Source: Strongyloides papillosus (lineage: Eukaryota; Nematoda; Chromadorea; Rhabditida; Strongyloididae). Taken from it: a stretch of 64,000 bases of DNA. A program made the position numbers and the translations under genes. This document shows positions 45,491 through 54,610 of this stretch, piece after piece. The stretch covers positions 558,001-622,000 of the forward strand of contig SRSI01000043.1 of the NCBI GenBank assembly GCA_005656395.1, written 5' to 3'. The notes beneath the pieces were generated by a model. That model made no database searches. It was given only the letters and a program-made list of their open reading frames with translations, and was not told the origin of the DNA. Numbering within the stretch: the stretch's first letter is position 1; each line of letters starts with the position of its first letter.

Positions 45491-45955
45491 TATTAGTTAT
45501 GAATAAATAATTTTTAGCAATAAAATAATTGAGTTGAAGTAAGGTACTGAAAAAATACACTAAGAGTGACTGTTGTCAATATTCGCTGTGGGACCACCAA
45601 TTCGTTCTTTCGCTCGATCACGCTAATTCATCAAAGGCTATTTTGTTTTTTTTTCGTACTGGTATTATAAAAAAATTATTTGTGAATGCAGAAACAAGTT
45701 GTGGTTGTATGAAAAATTTATTGAAGAAATCGAAAGGAGAAAATTAAAAAGAAATATATATTTAACGTACTCTACACATTTGTACGAGAAGACAAAGAAA
45801 ATTCAATTGTTGGTTTTTGAAAGTACAAAGATCTTTCATAAACGAGGATAGAAACACTTATTTGATATTAAATGCATCTTTTTTTCTGTCAATTATTCAC
45901 TTTTATCATCTTATAACGAATATTGAATAAAACAAAATTTTATTTACTATACATC
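45491..45955. promoter_or_regulatory. Shared divergent promoter region of ELOF1 and PPP1R11
   Basis: A 465 bp interval between two housekeeping-type genes transcribed away from each other. The ELOF1-proximal part (about 45570-45630) is clearly less AT-rich (GGGACCACCAATTCG, then CGCTCGATCACGC) and contains a CCAAT box. It may be the core of a bidirectional promoter. Confidence 0.45.
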
Positions 45956-46353
45956 ATGTCATCTATTAAGCCTTCTTCTAATGCAAGTCCTTCTAAGACG
46001 ATTACTGAAACGTCAGAAGCTACCACGACTCAGGAACCTGAAAATGAGGTATTGGTCCTAAGATTAGCACCCCAACAACCAGAGAATAGTCCAAGGTATT
46101 TTTGCTATTTCTAAAGTATATTTTTCAATTCTTATAGGGTACATTGGTCTGCAAATACTGTTGATAATGAACATATGAATAAGAAAAAGAGTAAATGTTG
46201 TTGTATTTACAAGAAACAGCGCCGATGGGATGAAGATTCTTCAGGTTCAGATGATGTATGTTTTTTTATGTTTTTGTTATTAATGATAATGATTTTTAGG
46301 AAATGGAAACTGACCATTGTCGTGGGCACGTTGAAAAGAAATGTAATCATTAA
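45956..46353 (+). CDS. PPP1R11: Protein phosphatase 1 inhibitor-3 (PPP1R11)
   Basis: Three exons, 45956..46095, 46138..46255 and 46300..46353 (introns 42 and 44 nt), give 103 residues. The hallmark block [12 protein letters not shown] then [14 protein letters not shown] and [19 protein letters not shown] matches inhibitor-3 nearly residue by residue, including the RVxW PP1-docking motif, which forms across the first splice junction. The C-terminal exon adds [16 protein letters not shown], matching the conserved His/Cys part (HCVRGHRKG in human). Inhibitor-3 is a nuclear inhibitor of PP1, also reported as a RING-like E3 ligase. The three tiny exons explain why it is easily overlooked. Confidence 0.95.
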
Positions 46354-47325
46354 TTATTTGCATAAATAAAAAGGTTTTGTGATACTTTTTATCCTTGTAT
46401 ATTATAATCTCGAGAATGTTTTGTTTTTTGAAATAAAAGTTTTTTCATTAATTAATTGCCTTTCTTAAACGATAAGTCACTGTCATTTTACATTGTGTTG
46501 TCATGATAGAATATATAAGAATTGTTTGAGGAACAGCAACATATTATTTTTTTGAAAAATACATGAAGTTTAAAATGAACTTTCCAGAAGAAAGGAAACA
46601 TCATATCATTTTGTTGTTGAGAACTCAACTGGTATTTGTCAACATTTAAGCATAATATTTATTACATATATAAACTGAGGAACATTGTTTTAACTTAAGT
46701 TTATTTTTTGTTAAATTTATATAGAAGTAAATTTGTAGTTTTGAAATAAAACTAATTCTCTAATTGACTATTTTTCTTTAATCTTTTTTGGTATAATAAG
46801 ACATAGAAAAATTTAAAATAATGTATTTTGTTCTTGAGAATAGATTACTGTTTGGTAATTAGATTTATTGTATGTAATAGGTGATGATTATTTGTGTTTT
46901 TAAGATTTACCTCAAAAGTGTAGCTTAGGACAAACACAAAAGCATTTTTAATAATTGAAGTACATATTTAGATGATGAAATAACTTTAAAGCTATAAATA
47001 CTGTATAAAATAAAGGTTATGATCAAACAATTCCATCTAACAATTAAAACATTAGAAATTTTGATAAGTATGAAATTTAAATAAATATTCCAAACTTTAT
47101 CAGGACTGAATGTAGTTGATAATAATATTTATCAGTGTGTAAAGTCAGAGAAATCGTATTTTTATAAATTAATAATAATTTTTGAGCAAACTCCACTTAT
47201 ATTTAACAACAACTTTAATACAAAATAAAATACTTATTAAGAGTCATACAAAACATCTATAAAATAATATACAAATGCATTGGAAAAGTCTGCTACAATA
47301 TTTCAAAATAAATTAAAATAACATG
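46354..47325. other. Intergenic, nothing recognised
   Basis: Nearly 1 kb of AT-rich sequence between PPP1R11 and the first copy of the long direct repeat. AATAAA signals near 46368 and 46432 fit the 3' end of PPP1R11. Confidence 0.4.
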
Positions 47326-47463
47326 TATAGTTTTTTAATGGTTACAATTTGAATTAAAGTTCAAATTCTGTTAAACAATAAAATCATAATACTGTCACAA
47401 AGTTGAATATTTTAAACTGTTTTAATAGAATATTTTACAACGTAACCAGACAAACAAACTATA
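47326..47463. mobile_element. MITE-like element at the start of copy A
   Basis: A 138 bp segment bounded by imperfect ~22 bp terminal inverted repeats: TATAGTTTTTTAATGGTTAC at the left and GTAACCAGACAAACAAACTA plus TA at the right. Flanking TA dinucleotides would fit a Tc1/mariner-type TA target. The same structure is found at the start of copy B (53147..53282). Too short to encode anything; classification is an inference. Confidence 0.45.
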
Positions 47464-48707
47464 GTGTTTTGACAGCGGTTACAGACCGTTTTATTCATAA
47501 AAACATAATGAATAATAAAATAATAACAATAATGGTTTTATATAAATTAAATATATATTTTATTTCAATTGTATTTTTAAGTATGCAATCTTTATTGAAT
47601 CTTGATATTTATTTTACGATATTATGCACACCTTAGAATCTAACTTTTCTTTATAATATATTATGAATTACTTTATTAGAAGTCAGATTTGGGTAAACTT
47701 GCAAACGTTTTAACAACAATAATACTTTATTTGTCTTACTATTTTTCCCTAATTTATTAAGTATATTAACTAAAAAATTTTATTTGGATTTATGGTTGCC
47801 CTCATTTTTTCATTTTTCTAGCTAACCTTTATAAACAAGTTGCTTTTTGAGTTGTATTTTCAAATATAATTACTTGACAGTTTTTATTTAAATGTTGATA
47901 ATCCATGATATAAGTTTTATTTATTAAGGAATGATATACTTGATTGTTTAGAAATTTCTCTTCAACTTAGATTTAAAAAAACAAAAAACAACAATTTTTT
48001 TAAAATTATTTCAGAAGATAGTACAAAAAAGTAATTTATAACAATTCGAATTACAAAAACACATTAATTTTAAGTAAAATTGTAAGAAACTTTATAAATA
48101 GCATTTGTTAATATATCATAGTATCTTTATAAATATTTTTTAATAATTTGAATTAGTATAATTTACTTATTTATATTATCTTTCAAGATCATTTTAAAAG
48201 ATCAAACTTACATAATTTTAAAACATTATTTATTTTCATTATAACAAAAAAATAACTTTTTAATGTTTTAATAAAGAAAAGAATATAATCAATTAATATT
48301 TTCAATAAATCATACTTATGTAGTTAAATAATTATTGCTTTTTATTATTATTACTATAAAATTTTTAGATTTCTAAAACTTATATTTACCAAACAATTTA
48401 CAAATAATTAAAAATTAGTCTGTAAATCATTCGTTGCATTTCGCATGATAAATATATTCATTATTCTAATTTTCATGACATTTTTTTTTCTAAAATTGTT
48501 ATTGAAATATCCAGAAAATATATAAAGTAATATTGTACAGATATATATTGTAACCGTGATACAAAAGACACATGTTTGTTTAAATTGTTACAAATCTGAT
48601 TTTTTTACATACATACAATTTTTTATTCAAAAATTTTTGTTTTGCTAAAATTACATACATTATTCTTTCTTTGAACAATATTATAATGTAGCAAAAATTT
48701 TTCAGTG
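47326..48707 (+). repeat. Long diverged direct repeat, copy A (about 1.4 kb)
   Basis: Copy A matches 53147..54075 in the same orientation over most of its length, with many point differences and small indels. About 450 bp (roughly 47730-48175) is absent from copy B. Shared landmarks include TATAGTTTTTTAAT at the left end, the hairpin core GGTTACAGACCGTTTT, TTGCAAACGTTTTAAC (near 47697 in A), TTTCAAGATCATTTTAAA and GTACAGATATATATTGTAACCG. There is no coding capacity. It is either an old segmental duplication or two members of a repeat family. Confidence 0.8.
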
Positions 48708-48858
48708 AATCGTTTCAGAAAATTTTGCTTAAATCATAGTGTTTGCTTGATGTCTTGATTGCCTGTTGAAAGTTGTGTTTTTTCAGTACGATTTATGTTA
48801 TTTCAAAATTCATAATTATTATAATCCTTTAATTGTAATGGTAATCAAATTTTTTTAG

Positions 48859-49579
48859 GAATAGCTCAACTGTAGAAGGTTGCTATTCGTAATTTGCATT
48901 GTACAGTAGTTAATGGTAATTTTAATTATCTTAACCGTATTTTCTAAATCGTTATATTTTTATTTTTACCTCCTGAACCATTAAAATTTGATGGTTGATA
49001 TCCACGTGATCATAAACCAGGTTTATAACCTACATCTGATAAGGAAAGGCGTATGACAGCAATGAAGTATGGTCTCAGACCAGAAGATTACAAATATGTT
49101 TAATTTATTAGAAGGTCATTTATTTTTACAGACCAATGGATCCTTCAGATCCAATAAGTCATGCTGGTGATTATTTAATGCAGGAGCTGTTACATTTGAC
49201 CACAAAGATCCATATGAAGCATGGACGGATAGGTTACATCGTAGAAATTGGGATGAGTTAGTACCAATGGATCTTATGACACATCGTGGAGACAGATTTA
49301 CATTCACTGGATTTGAAGAAAAGCAATTTAGGTTTTGGACTGGATGTTTAATCTTCCTCCGTGTTCTATTTCCAATGGGAGTTTTGGGGTATATATTTAC
49401 TAATAGTGATCAAAATACGCTTAAATAAAGAATCCACCCATGCCTAAACAGTATCCCTACGATTTCTACAAAGTTTTTCATTTGAAGACGCTAGAAACTA
49501 TACAATTGTTAATTATACATTCGAACCTGCTAAAAAGGATAATATTTTTTTACTAAAAGATAGTTGTATTGTAAAATAA
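48859..49579 (+). pseudogene. NDUFB8: NDUFB8 (complex I subunit) pseudogene
   Basis: Reading frames broken by stops and frameshifts together spell an NDUFB8-like protein. A presequence-like KVAIRNLHCTVVNG comes first, then PPEPLKFDG-stop-YPRDHKPG with a second stop, then SDKERRMTAMKYGLRPEDYK. After a retained intron-like gap come PMDPSDPISHAGDY, DPYEAWTDRLHRRNWDELVP and, after further shifts, PMPKQYPYDFYK and FEDARNYTIVNYTFEPAKKD. At least two in-frame stops and three frameshifts are visible. Two intron remnants remain (about 48916-48970 and 49098-49130, the first without an AG acceptor), so it arose by DNA duplication, not retroposition. The working gene must lie elsewhere. Confidence 0.85.
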
Positions 49580-49808
49580 AATTAGTTTTTGCATATTATT
49601 ATTACTTTATTGAATATTCTAATTTTTCATTGTACTTTTTGGAAGTTAATTTGTTTTAGAATGGAATATCTAAATTTTAAATATCTTATTTATGTAAATT
49701 TAGTAAAAATTAGAATATAGAAATTCTAATTTTTGGTTAAAAAAATATTATAAGTAAGGTGATTTTAAAAGAAAAATTGTATTCCAATATCTTAATTTAA
49801 GATTTGTA

Positions 49809-50534
49809 ATGATTATATTATCAAGAATTTCATTGTTGCTGATTGCTTTGATTCTTGAGGCAAGAATTTCTTATGCTGACGACTATGAAGATTGGCCACC
49901 TGGTGAATTAAAAGCGGCTTGGTATACAGTGCCAATTATCAATTTGACTGAATATAAAAATAGAATTAAAGAAAGGCACAGACAAATAGATGAACGTGTT
50001 GAACAATTAATAAAGGATGAACCAAGGAAGTATAAAGAGATTATGGCGAAAATAAAGGCGAATAATGGTACTGGAGATGGTAAAAAAGGAGATGTTGCTA
50101 AACCTGGAACTAATCCTCAGGTAAATATTACAAACCCTGCTAGCACTCCACAAAACCCTGTTTTGGGTGTTGAAAGCAACACACCATCAGTTCCTAAATT
50201 CCAAGTCCATGCCACAACCGGAGCTTCACCTTCCAATCCCAATACAAACCAAGCTACACCTTCCAATAACAGTACAGAGGCACCTTTACCTTCCACTGGC
50301 ACTAAAACCGGAGATACATCTTACAATGGCAGTACAAACGCACCTCCATCTTCCACTCTCAATACAAACACAGCTCCACCTTCCACTCGTAATACAAACG
50401 CACCTCCATCTTCCACTTTCAATACAAACGCACCTCCATCTTCCACTCAAAGTACAAACAAAGTTCCATCTTCCACTACCACTGAAAACAATGCTTCTGC
50501 CACAGAACAAACTGGAGCGGAAACATATCATTAG
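49809..50534 (+). CDS. Secreted mucin-like Ser/Thr/Pro/Asn-rich protein
   Basis: Single intact exon, 241 residues. A strong signal peptide (MIILSRISLLLIALILEARI, about 1-23) precedes a 60-residue charged helical segment (WPPGELKAAWYTVP...RIKERHRQIDERVEQLIKDE). The C-terminal 140 residues are tandem degenerate repeats around TNAPPSST, encoded by ~24-30 bp repeats (50330-50480), likely heavily O-glycosylated. There is no known family. Presence of an intact coding frame with good composition between two pseudogenes and repeat copies suggests recent maintenance. A secreted, lineage-specific protein or parasite surface/effector candidate is an inference. Confidence 0.7.
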   Translation: MIILSRISLLLIALILEARISYADDYEDWPPGELKAAWYTVPIINLTEYKNRIKERHRQIDERVEQLIKDEPRKYKEIMAKIKANNGTGDGKKGDVAKPGTNPQVNITNPASTPQNPVLGVESNTPSVPKFQVHATTGASPSNPNTNQATPSNNSTEAPLPSTGTKTGDTSYNGSTNAPPSSTLNTNTAPPSTRNTNAPPSSTFNTNAPPSSTQSTNKVPSSTTTENNASATEQTGAETYH

Positions 50535-51053
50535 GTTAAAAGGACGAAAATTTGGACACAACTGATCGACTACAACTAAAATGAATATGCTTTTTGATAT
50601 ACTTAATAAAGGTGTTCCAAGCGCTTTCAATTAAACAGAAGCCTCTGATGTATCATCAGGCTTCTGAAAATTTGTCCGATTAGGTATATTTTATAACTTT
50701 AATAAAAGCATTAAAGAAACTAAAATTTTTTTTATTAGTTAATATATTAAAAAATTCATTTTATCACAGCATTTAATAGCCAAAAAATATTGATATTTTT
50801 TTACCCGATAATTGTAAGTTTCATTAATTTCTTCTTCATTTTCTTCTTATCATTACTCATAGTATTTATTTTCCTTTATTATTGCAATAGCTCGGGTGTT
50901 AACAATTAAATAGATATTTATTAATAATGTATCTTTCTTTGGTGAACACAAATTTCAACAATAAACAACTTGTTGAATGTATTGCTCATCATTATCTTAG
51001 TCGTCTTGTTCTATTGTTGATTTTTTACCTGCCAAAAATTCTCTGCTTCATCC
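50535..51053. other. Intergenic with a strong hairpin
   Basis: About 520 bp between the mucin-like gene and the NPC1-like pseudogene. It contains an inverted repeat at 50636..50666 (CAGAAGCC..TGATG / CATCAGGCTTCTG) just past the mucin-like stop; otherwise nothing is recognised. Confidence 0.5.
50636..50666. repeat. Hairpin-forming inverted repeat
   Basis: Arms CAGAAGCC-TGATG and CATCA-GGCTTCTG pair over 13 bp with a 2 nt bulge (TC) and a 3 nt loop (TAT). It lies 100 bp after the mucin-like stop codon, so it may be in the 3' UTR or be a repeat remnant. Confidence 0.7.
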
Positions 51054-51439
51054 TTATTTAGTAAAATCTTGTATATATGAGTTATTGTAGTTATTGATCT
51101 TGGTTAAAACTCTCCTACAGTTTAATGGTAACCCTATAGTAATAAATTATAATATGATAGAAAATTCCAGTAAAAACATACCAACAAAACTCAATAAAAT
51201 AGGTAAAAATATTAAACCATGAGCAGCTCTAATAATAACAATACCCAAGAACATTCTAAAGTAGAAAACTTTAAAAATTTGACTATGAGCAAACGCTAGA
51301 ACAAGAATACCACCAAATTTAGTTAATGTAATACCGCTTAAGACACTACTTCCAACAACACTTAAACTTTCTTTAGCTCTATCTAATTTTCTTCTTTGGC
51401 AACTTAAAGCAAAGGATCTAACAATGTGCGAACAAAATT

Positions 51440-51447
51440 CAACTGAT
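51440..51447. repeat. Target-site duplication, left copy (CAACTGAT)
   Basis: CAACTGAT here is repeated exactly at 52094..52101 on the other side of the inserted element. In the NPC1-like frame it lies in the GISVEFCSH codons. Confidence 0.8.
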
Positions 51448-52093
51448 GAGTAAAGCAAAACTCATCCGCCTGGGATAATAGGATGAGTTTAGATACTTCT
51501 CTGCACAAATGTCTAAACTCATCCGATGGATGAATTTAGACATTATGCGTCTAAACTCATCCGGTGGATGAATTTAGACATCTGTGTAGAGAAGTGTCTA
51601 AACTCATCCATATTTTCACCAGGTGGATGAGTTTAGACATAAATTTACTCGGTGGATGAGTTTAGACGGATGAGTTTAGACATCATGGATGAGTTTAGAC
51701 GGATGAGTTTAGACATGGATGAGTTTAGACGGATGAGTTTAGACATCATGGATGAGTTTAGACGGATGAGTTTAGACATGGATGAGTTTAGACGGATGAG
51801 TTTAGACATCATGGATGAGTTTAGACGGATGAGTTTAGACATGGATGAGTTTAGACGGATGAGTTTAGACATCATGGATGAGTTTAGACGGATGAGTTTA
51901 GACATGGATGAGTTTAGAGGATGAGTTTAGACACCATGGATGAGTTTAGACGGATGAGTTTAGACACTTCTCCGTTTAAATATCTAAACTCATCCGGTGG
52001 ATGAATTTAGACATTATGCGTCTAAACTCATCACGGATGAGTTTAGACATACTGTGTGTCTAAACTCATCCCCGGATGACTTTTTATGATCTC
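51448..52093. mobile_element. 646 bp foldback/minisatellite element with 8 bp target duplication
   Basis: The element sits between exact 8 bp copies of CAACTGAT. Its ends are imperfect inverted repeats of ~21 bp: GAGTAAAGCAAAACTCATCC at the left and, reading inward from the right, GAGATCATAAAAAGTCATCC (13 of 20 positions equal, last run TCATCCG). The interior consists of direct and inverted copies of a 14 bp word, GGATGAGTTTAGAC. The subterminal portions contain inverted pairs such as CTAAACTCATCCGGTGGATG at both ends, so the whole can fold back. Removing element plus one target copy restores an unbroken NPC1 reading frame through GISVEFCSH. The 8 bp duplication fits hAT or P-superfamily non-autonomous elements; the superfamily is not settled. 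It codes for no transposase. Confidence 0.82.
51640..51970. repeat. Minisatellite core, ~63 bp higher-order unit
   Basis: Head-to-tail copies of GGATGAGTTTAGAC, separated alternately by nothing, ATCAT or AT, form a 63 bp higher-order unit repeated about four times. Copies are almost identical, which indicates recent expansion. Both strands stay open across the array, creating artificial frames that are not genes. Confidence 0.9.
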
Positions 52094-53146
52094 CAACTGA
52101 TATCCCCATACTCATAACTAAATTGACAACTGATATAGCATTGAAATCAATATTCCACCAATACATAAGTCCTATTAGATTTAATAATATTGATGCAATT
52201 GTTACAACAATAATCATTCCAGACCATGGATCAATTCCCAAGCATAATGTAGCAACAACAAAAATTCCAGTTATTGAAAATATTATTTGAATTATAGCAT
52301 CGGATACGATTGTTTCGTAATTTTCATAGAATACATAAAATACACTGTATGGAAACACTTCAACTGGACAATGTGCTTCGAGATCTTTGTTTAACATATC
52401 TGTTAAATTTGTTGAAATTTGTTTAGCTACAGCCATAGCGTTAATAAAATCTTCGGATTTCTTTAAAACTATGTGATATGTCATGAAATAAGAAGTTAAG
52501 ATTCTTCCAGAATTTGTTGTTCTTAATGCCGATGAGTATCCTGCATGCCCACCTAATGGACACTTGGAAGTTGAGTTGTCTGATATGAAATCATCAATAT
52601 AATTAGAAAATAAGTCTGTTCTTGGTCTATTATTAATAAATTTAACATTATAACTTTGACAATTGTCATTTTTTAAAGACACAAGACAAAATGTACCATT
52701 ATTTATGAATCTTCTACAACATGTCGGTTGGCCATTTGATTTTAATCATGATATATAATCATCAACCACAATTAATTACAGCTTCAACTATAATAACTAC
52801 GATTTTTCCATATAGCTGCTCTTGATATTTGTCCACCAAGCAAATCAGACTTACAACTAACACTAGAACACAATTTATTTTGTATATCAATTTTACTATA
52901 ATCATTATATCCTTTAATAACAAATTATACAGGTGGTTTGTCACTTAGAAATCTATCAGTATTTTTAAAGTGTGTTAAAACATATGAACCTTCTGGTACA
53001 GCTATTTATTGAACTAGTTCTAATTGTATTTGATTGATAAATGCCAATGAGCTACATAACCAGCAAGAAAAATAGCAATAACAGTACATCTAACTTGTTT
53101 AGAAAATGCATTGAAAAATTCTTGTTACAATAAATTTGACAAACAG

Positions 53147-53282
53147 TATAGTTTTTTAATAGTTACAATTTAAACTTAAGTTCAAGTTTTCTTAAATAAT
53201 ACAATCATAATATTGTTACAAAATAAATATTTTAGATTATGTTAATAGAATATTTTACATTGTTACCAGACAAAAAACTATA
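53147..53282. mobile_element. MITE-like element at the start of copy B
   Basis: The 136 bp counterpart of the copy A element: TATAGTTTTTTAATAGTTAC at the left and TGTTACCAGACAAAAAACTA plus TA at the right, imperfect inverted repeats. It is followed in both copies by the short palindrome AACGGTTACAGACCGTT (GCGGT in copy A). Confidence 0.45.
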
Positions 53283-54075
53283 CGGTTTTGTGTAACGGTT
53301 ACAGACCGTTTTTATTCTGAAAAACATAATAGACAATAAAATTATAACAATGATCATTTTATATAAATTAAATATATATTTTATTTCACTTCTTTTTTAA
53401 GTAATGTAATCTTTTATCAAATCTTAGTATTTCTACGATATTATAGTAATTTTAGAGTCTAACTTTTCCTTCATAATATATTATGAAGTACTTTATTAAA
53501 AGTTAACTTTGTACGAAATTGCAAACGTTTTAACAAAAATTACTTTTTTACATTACCTTTCAAGATCATTTTAAAAAATCAAACTTACATAAGTTTTAAA
53601 GCTTTATTTATTTTTATTATAACAAAAAAATAACTTTTCAATGCTTTAATAAAGGAAAGAGTATAATAATATAATTTTTTTAATAAATCATATTTGTATA
53701 GTTAAATAATTATTGCTTTTTTTTATTAATACTATAAAATTTTTAAATTTCTAAAACTTATATTTTCTAAACTATTTAAAAATTAACCTGAAATCACTCT
53801 TTGTATTTCATATGATAAATATATTTATTTTCTAATTATCATGACATTTTTTTTTCTAAAATTGTCTATGAAATATCCAAAAAATATACAAAGTAATATT
53901 GTACAGATATATATTGTAACCGTAGTAAAAAAAATACCTTTCTTACTACGGTTATATGTCTTTTTTTACATACATAAAATTTTTTATTCGAAAACCTTTA
54001 TATTTTTTTTAATATTACATAATTTATTTTATCTTAAAACAATATTAATTATAATACAACAAAAATTTGTCAGTG
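53147..54075 (+). repeat. Long diverged direct repeat, copy B (about 0.9 kb)
   Basis: Second copy of the repeat at 47326..48707, same orientation. It begins within about 25 bp of the broken 5' edge of the NPC1-like pseudogene and lacks an internal ~450 bp present in copy A. It contains an 11 bp perfect inverted repeat (AACCGTAGTAA 53918..53928 and TTACTACGGTT 53943..53953) that copy A does not share. No coding capacity. Confidence 0.8.
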
Positions 54076-54188
54076 TATACACAAATAATATATACAAATA
54101 CATACAAATAAATATAATAATAAACATTTTTATATACAAAGTCAAAAAATTTGAAATTTTCTTCTTTCACGGTTTTTTGTTTACTTTG

Positions 54189-54221
54189 GTGATGTAAATG
54201 GCGAAGGTTTAACTACATCAC
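54189..54221. repeat. Short inverted repeat
   Basis: GTGATGTA (54189..54196) and TACATCAC (54214..54221) pair perfectly around a 17 nt loop. Adjacent A/T bases extend the pairing with one mismatch. Role unknown. Confidence 0.6.
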
Positions 54222-54295
54222 TAAATTAATTTCTCCTGCTTCAAACACACTCCCGTCCGTCCATTTTATAATAATTAAAGAGAAATTAATTTTTT

Positions 54296-54610
54296 TTACA
54301 TTTTTTTGGGGTTTGTGAAATATCGTGGTTCAGTTTTATCTGTCACCACATCCCGAATAATGCGCTCCATTAAATATAGATCAATTCCCACAATTGGGAC
54401 AACAGAAGGACTATCACTCTCAAAAACAAGTCTAGTGAAAGGATATTCATTCTTCTAAAAAATGGACAAAACAATTGCCATAAAAGTGTAAAATAAAACA
54501 TACCATTGTTTGAGGAACTTGTCTAATATCATTAACACGGTCTCCATAAAGTAGTTGAAAAAACCGTAGATTAATTCGGAGTCCTCCTCGATGAGAGTAG
54601 TGGAGTCAGG
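54296..54610 (-). pseudogene. Unidentified gene fragment (two exons), start not found
   Basis: A terminal exon 54454..54296 encodes 52 residues of clearly coding character (KNEYPFTRLVFESDSPSVVP...DLYLMERIIRDVVTDK) up to TAA. A GTATGT donor (54503) and TTTTTTAG acceptor define a 49 nt intron in phase with an upstream stretch reading RINLRFFQLLYGDRVNDIRQ. Going further upstream this frame hits TGA (near 54608) with no clean acceptor before it. A TTTTTCAG acceptor near 54635 leads into a different open frame. It is either a truncated relic, consistent with the neighbouring graveyard, or a gene whose 5' exons I could not place. Family not recognised. Confidence 0.45.

Larger units (their letters stand above)
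51054..53125 (-). pseudogene. NPC1: NPC1-like sterol transporter pseudogene (C-terminal half), interrupted by an element
   Basis: Minus-strand frames match the NPC1/NCR family from the middle luminal loop to the C-terminus: PEGSYVLTHFKNTDRF, then GGHAGYSSALR, VFPYSVFYVFYENYETIV, NLVMSMGISV and, after a 646 bp insertion, [15 protein letters not shown] and [20 protein letters not shown]. The last exon (after a GTATGT donor near 51181) may end with TAA at 51056. Upstream of about 52690 the frame carries several stops and shifts. The N-terminal half is missing: homology stops at about 53125, next to repeat copy B. NPC1 proteins export cholesterol from late endosomes; in nematodes they influence dauer-type development. 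This copy cannot make the full protein. Confidence 0.85.

Noticed and set aside
48950..49040. Use of TGA as Trp (mitochondrial code) to explain the NDUFB8 frame
   Set aside because: One TGA does sit where Trp is expected, but a TAA and several frameshifts follow, and NDUFB8 is nuclear. A pseudogene explains all of it.
50117..50630. Antisense and alternative-frame open frames over the mucin-like gene
   Set aside because: They mirror the short DNA repeat of the real gene (all frames stay open) and lack a signal peptide or any support.
51645..51924. Open frames of 86-90 codons on both strands across the minisatellite (repeated MDEFRRMSLD or MSKLIRLNSS)
   Set aside because: They exist only because the tandem unit happens to lack stops in these frames. 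Periodic, identical copies inside a mobile element are not a gene.
51450..52090. CRISPR-like array
   Set aside because: The repeats are contiguous or separated by 2-5 constant bases. There are no unique spacers, and the genome is eukaryotic.
53841..54197. 118-codon plus-strand frame at the end of repeat copy B
   Set aside because: It crosses the hairpin and repeat boundary, is strongly biased to Ile/Phe/Lys/Tyr as expected from A/T sequence, and the frame is not kept in copy A.
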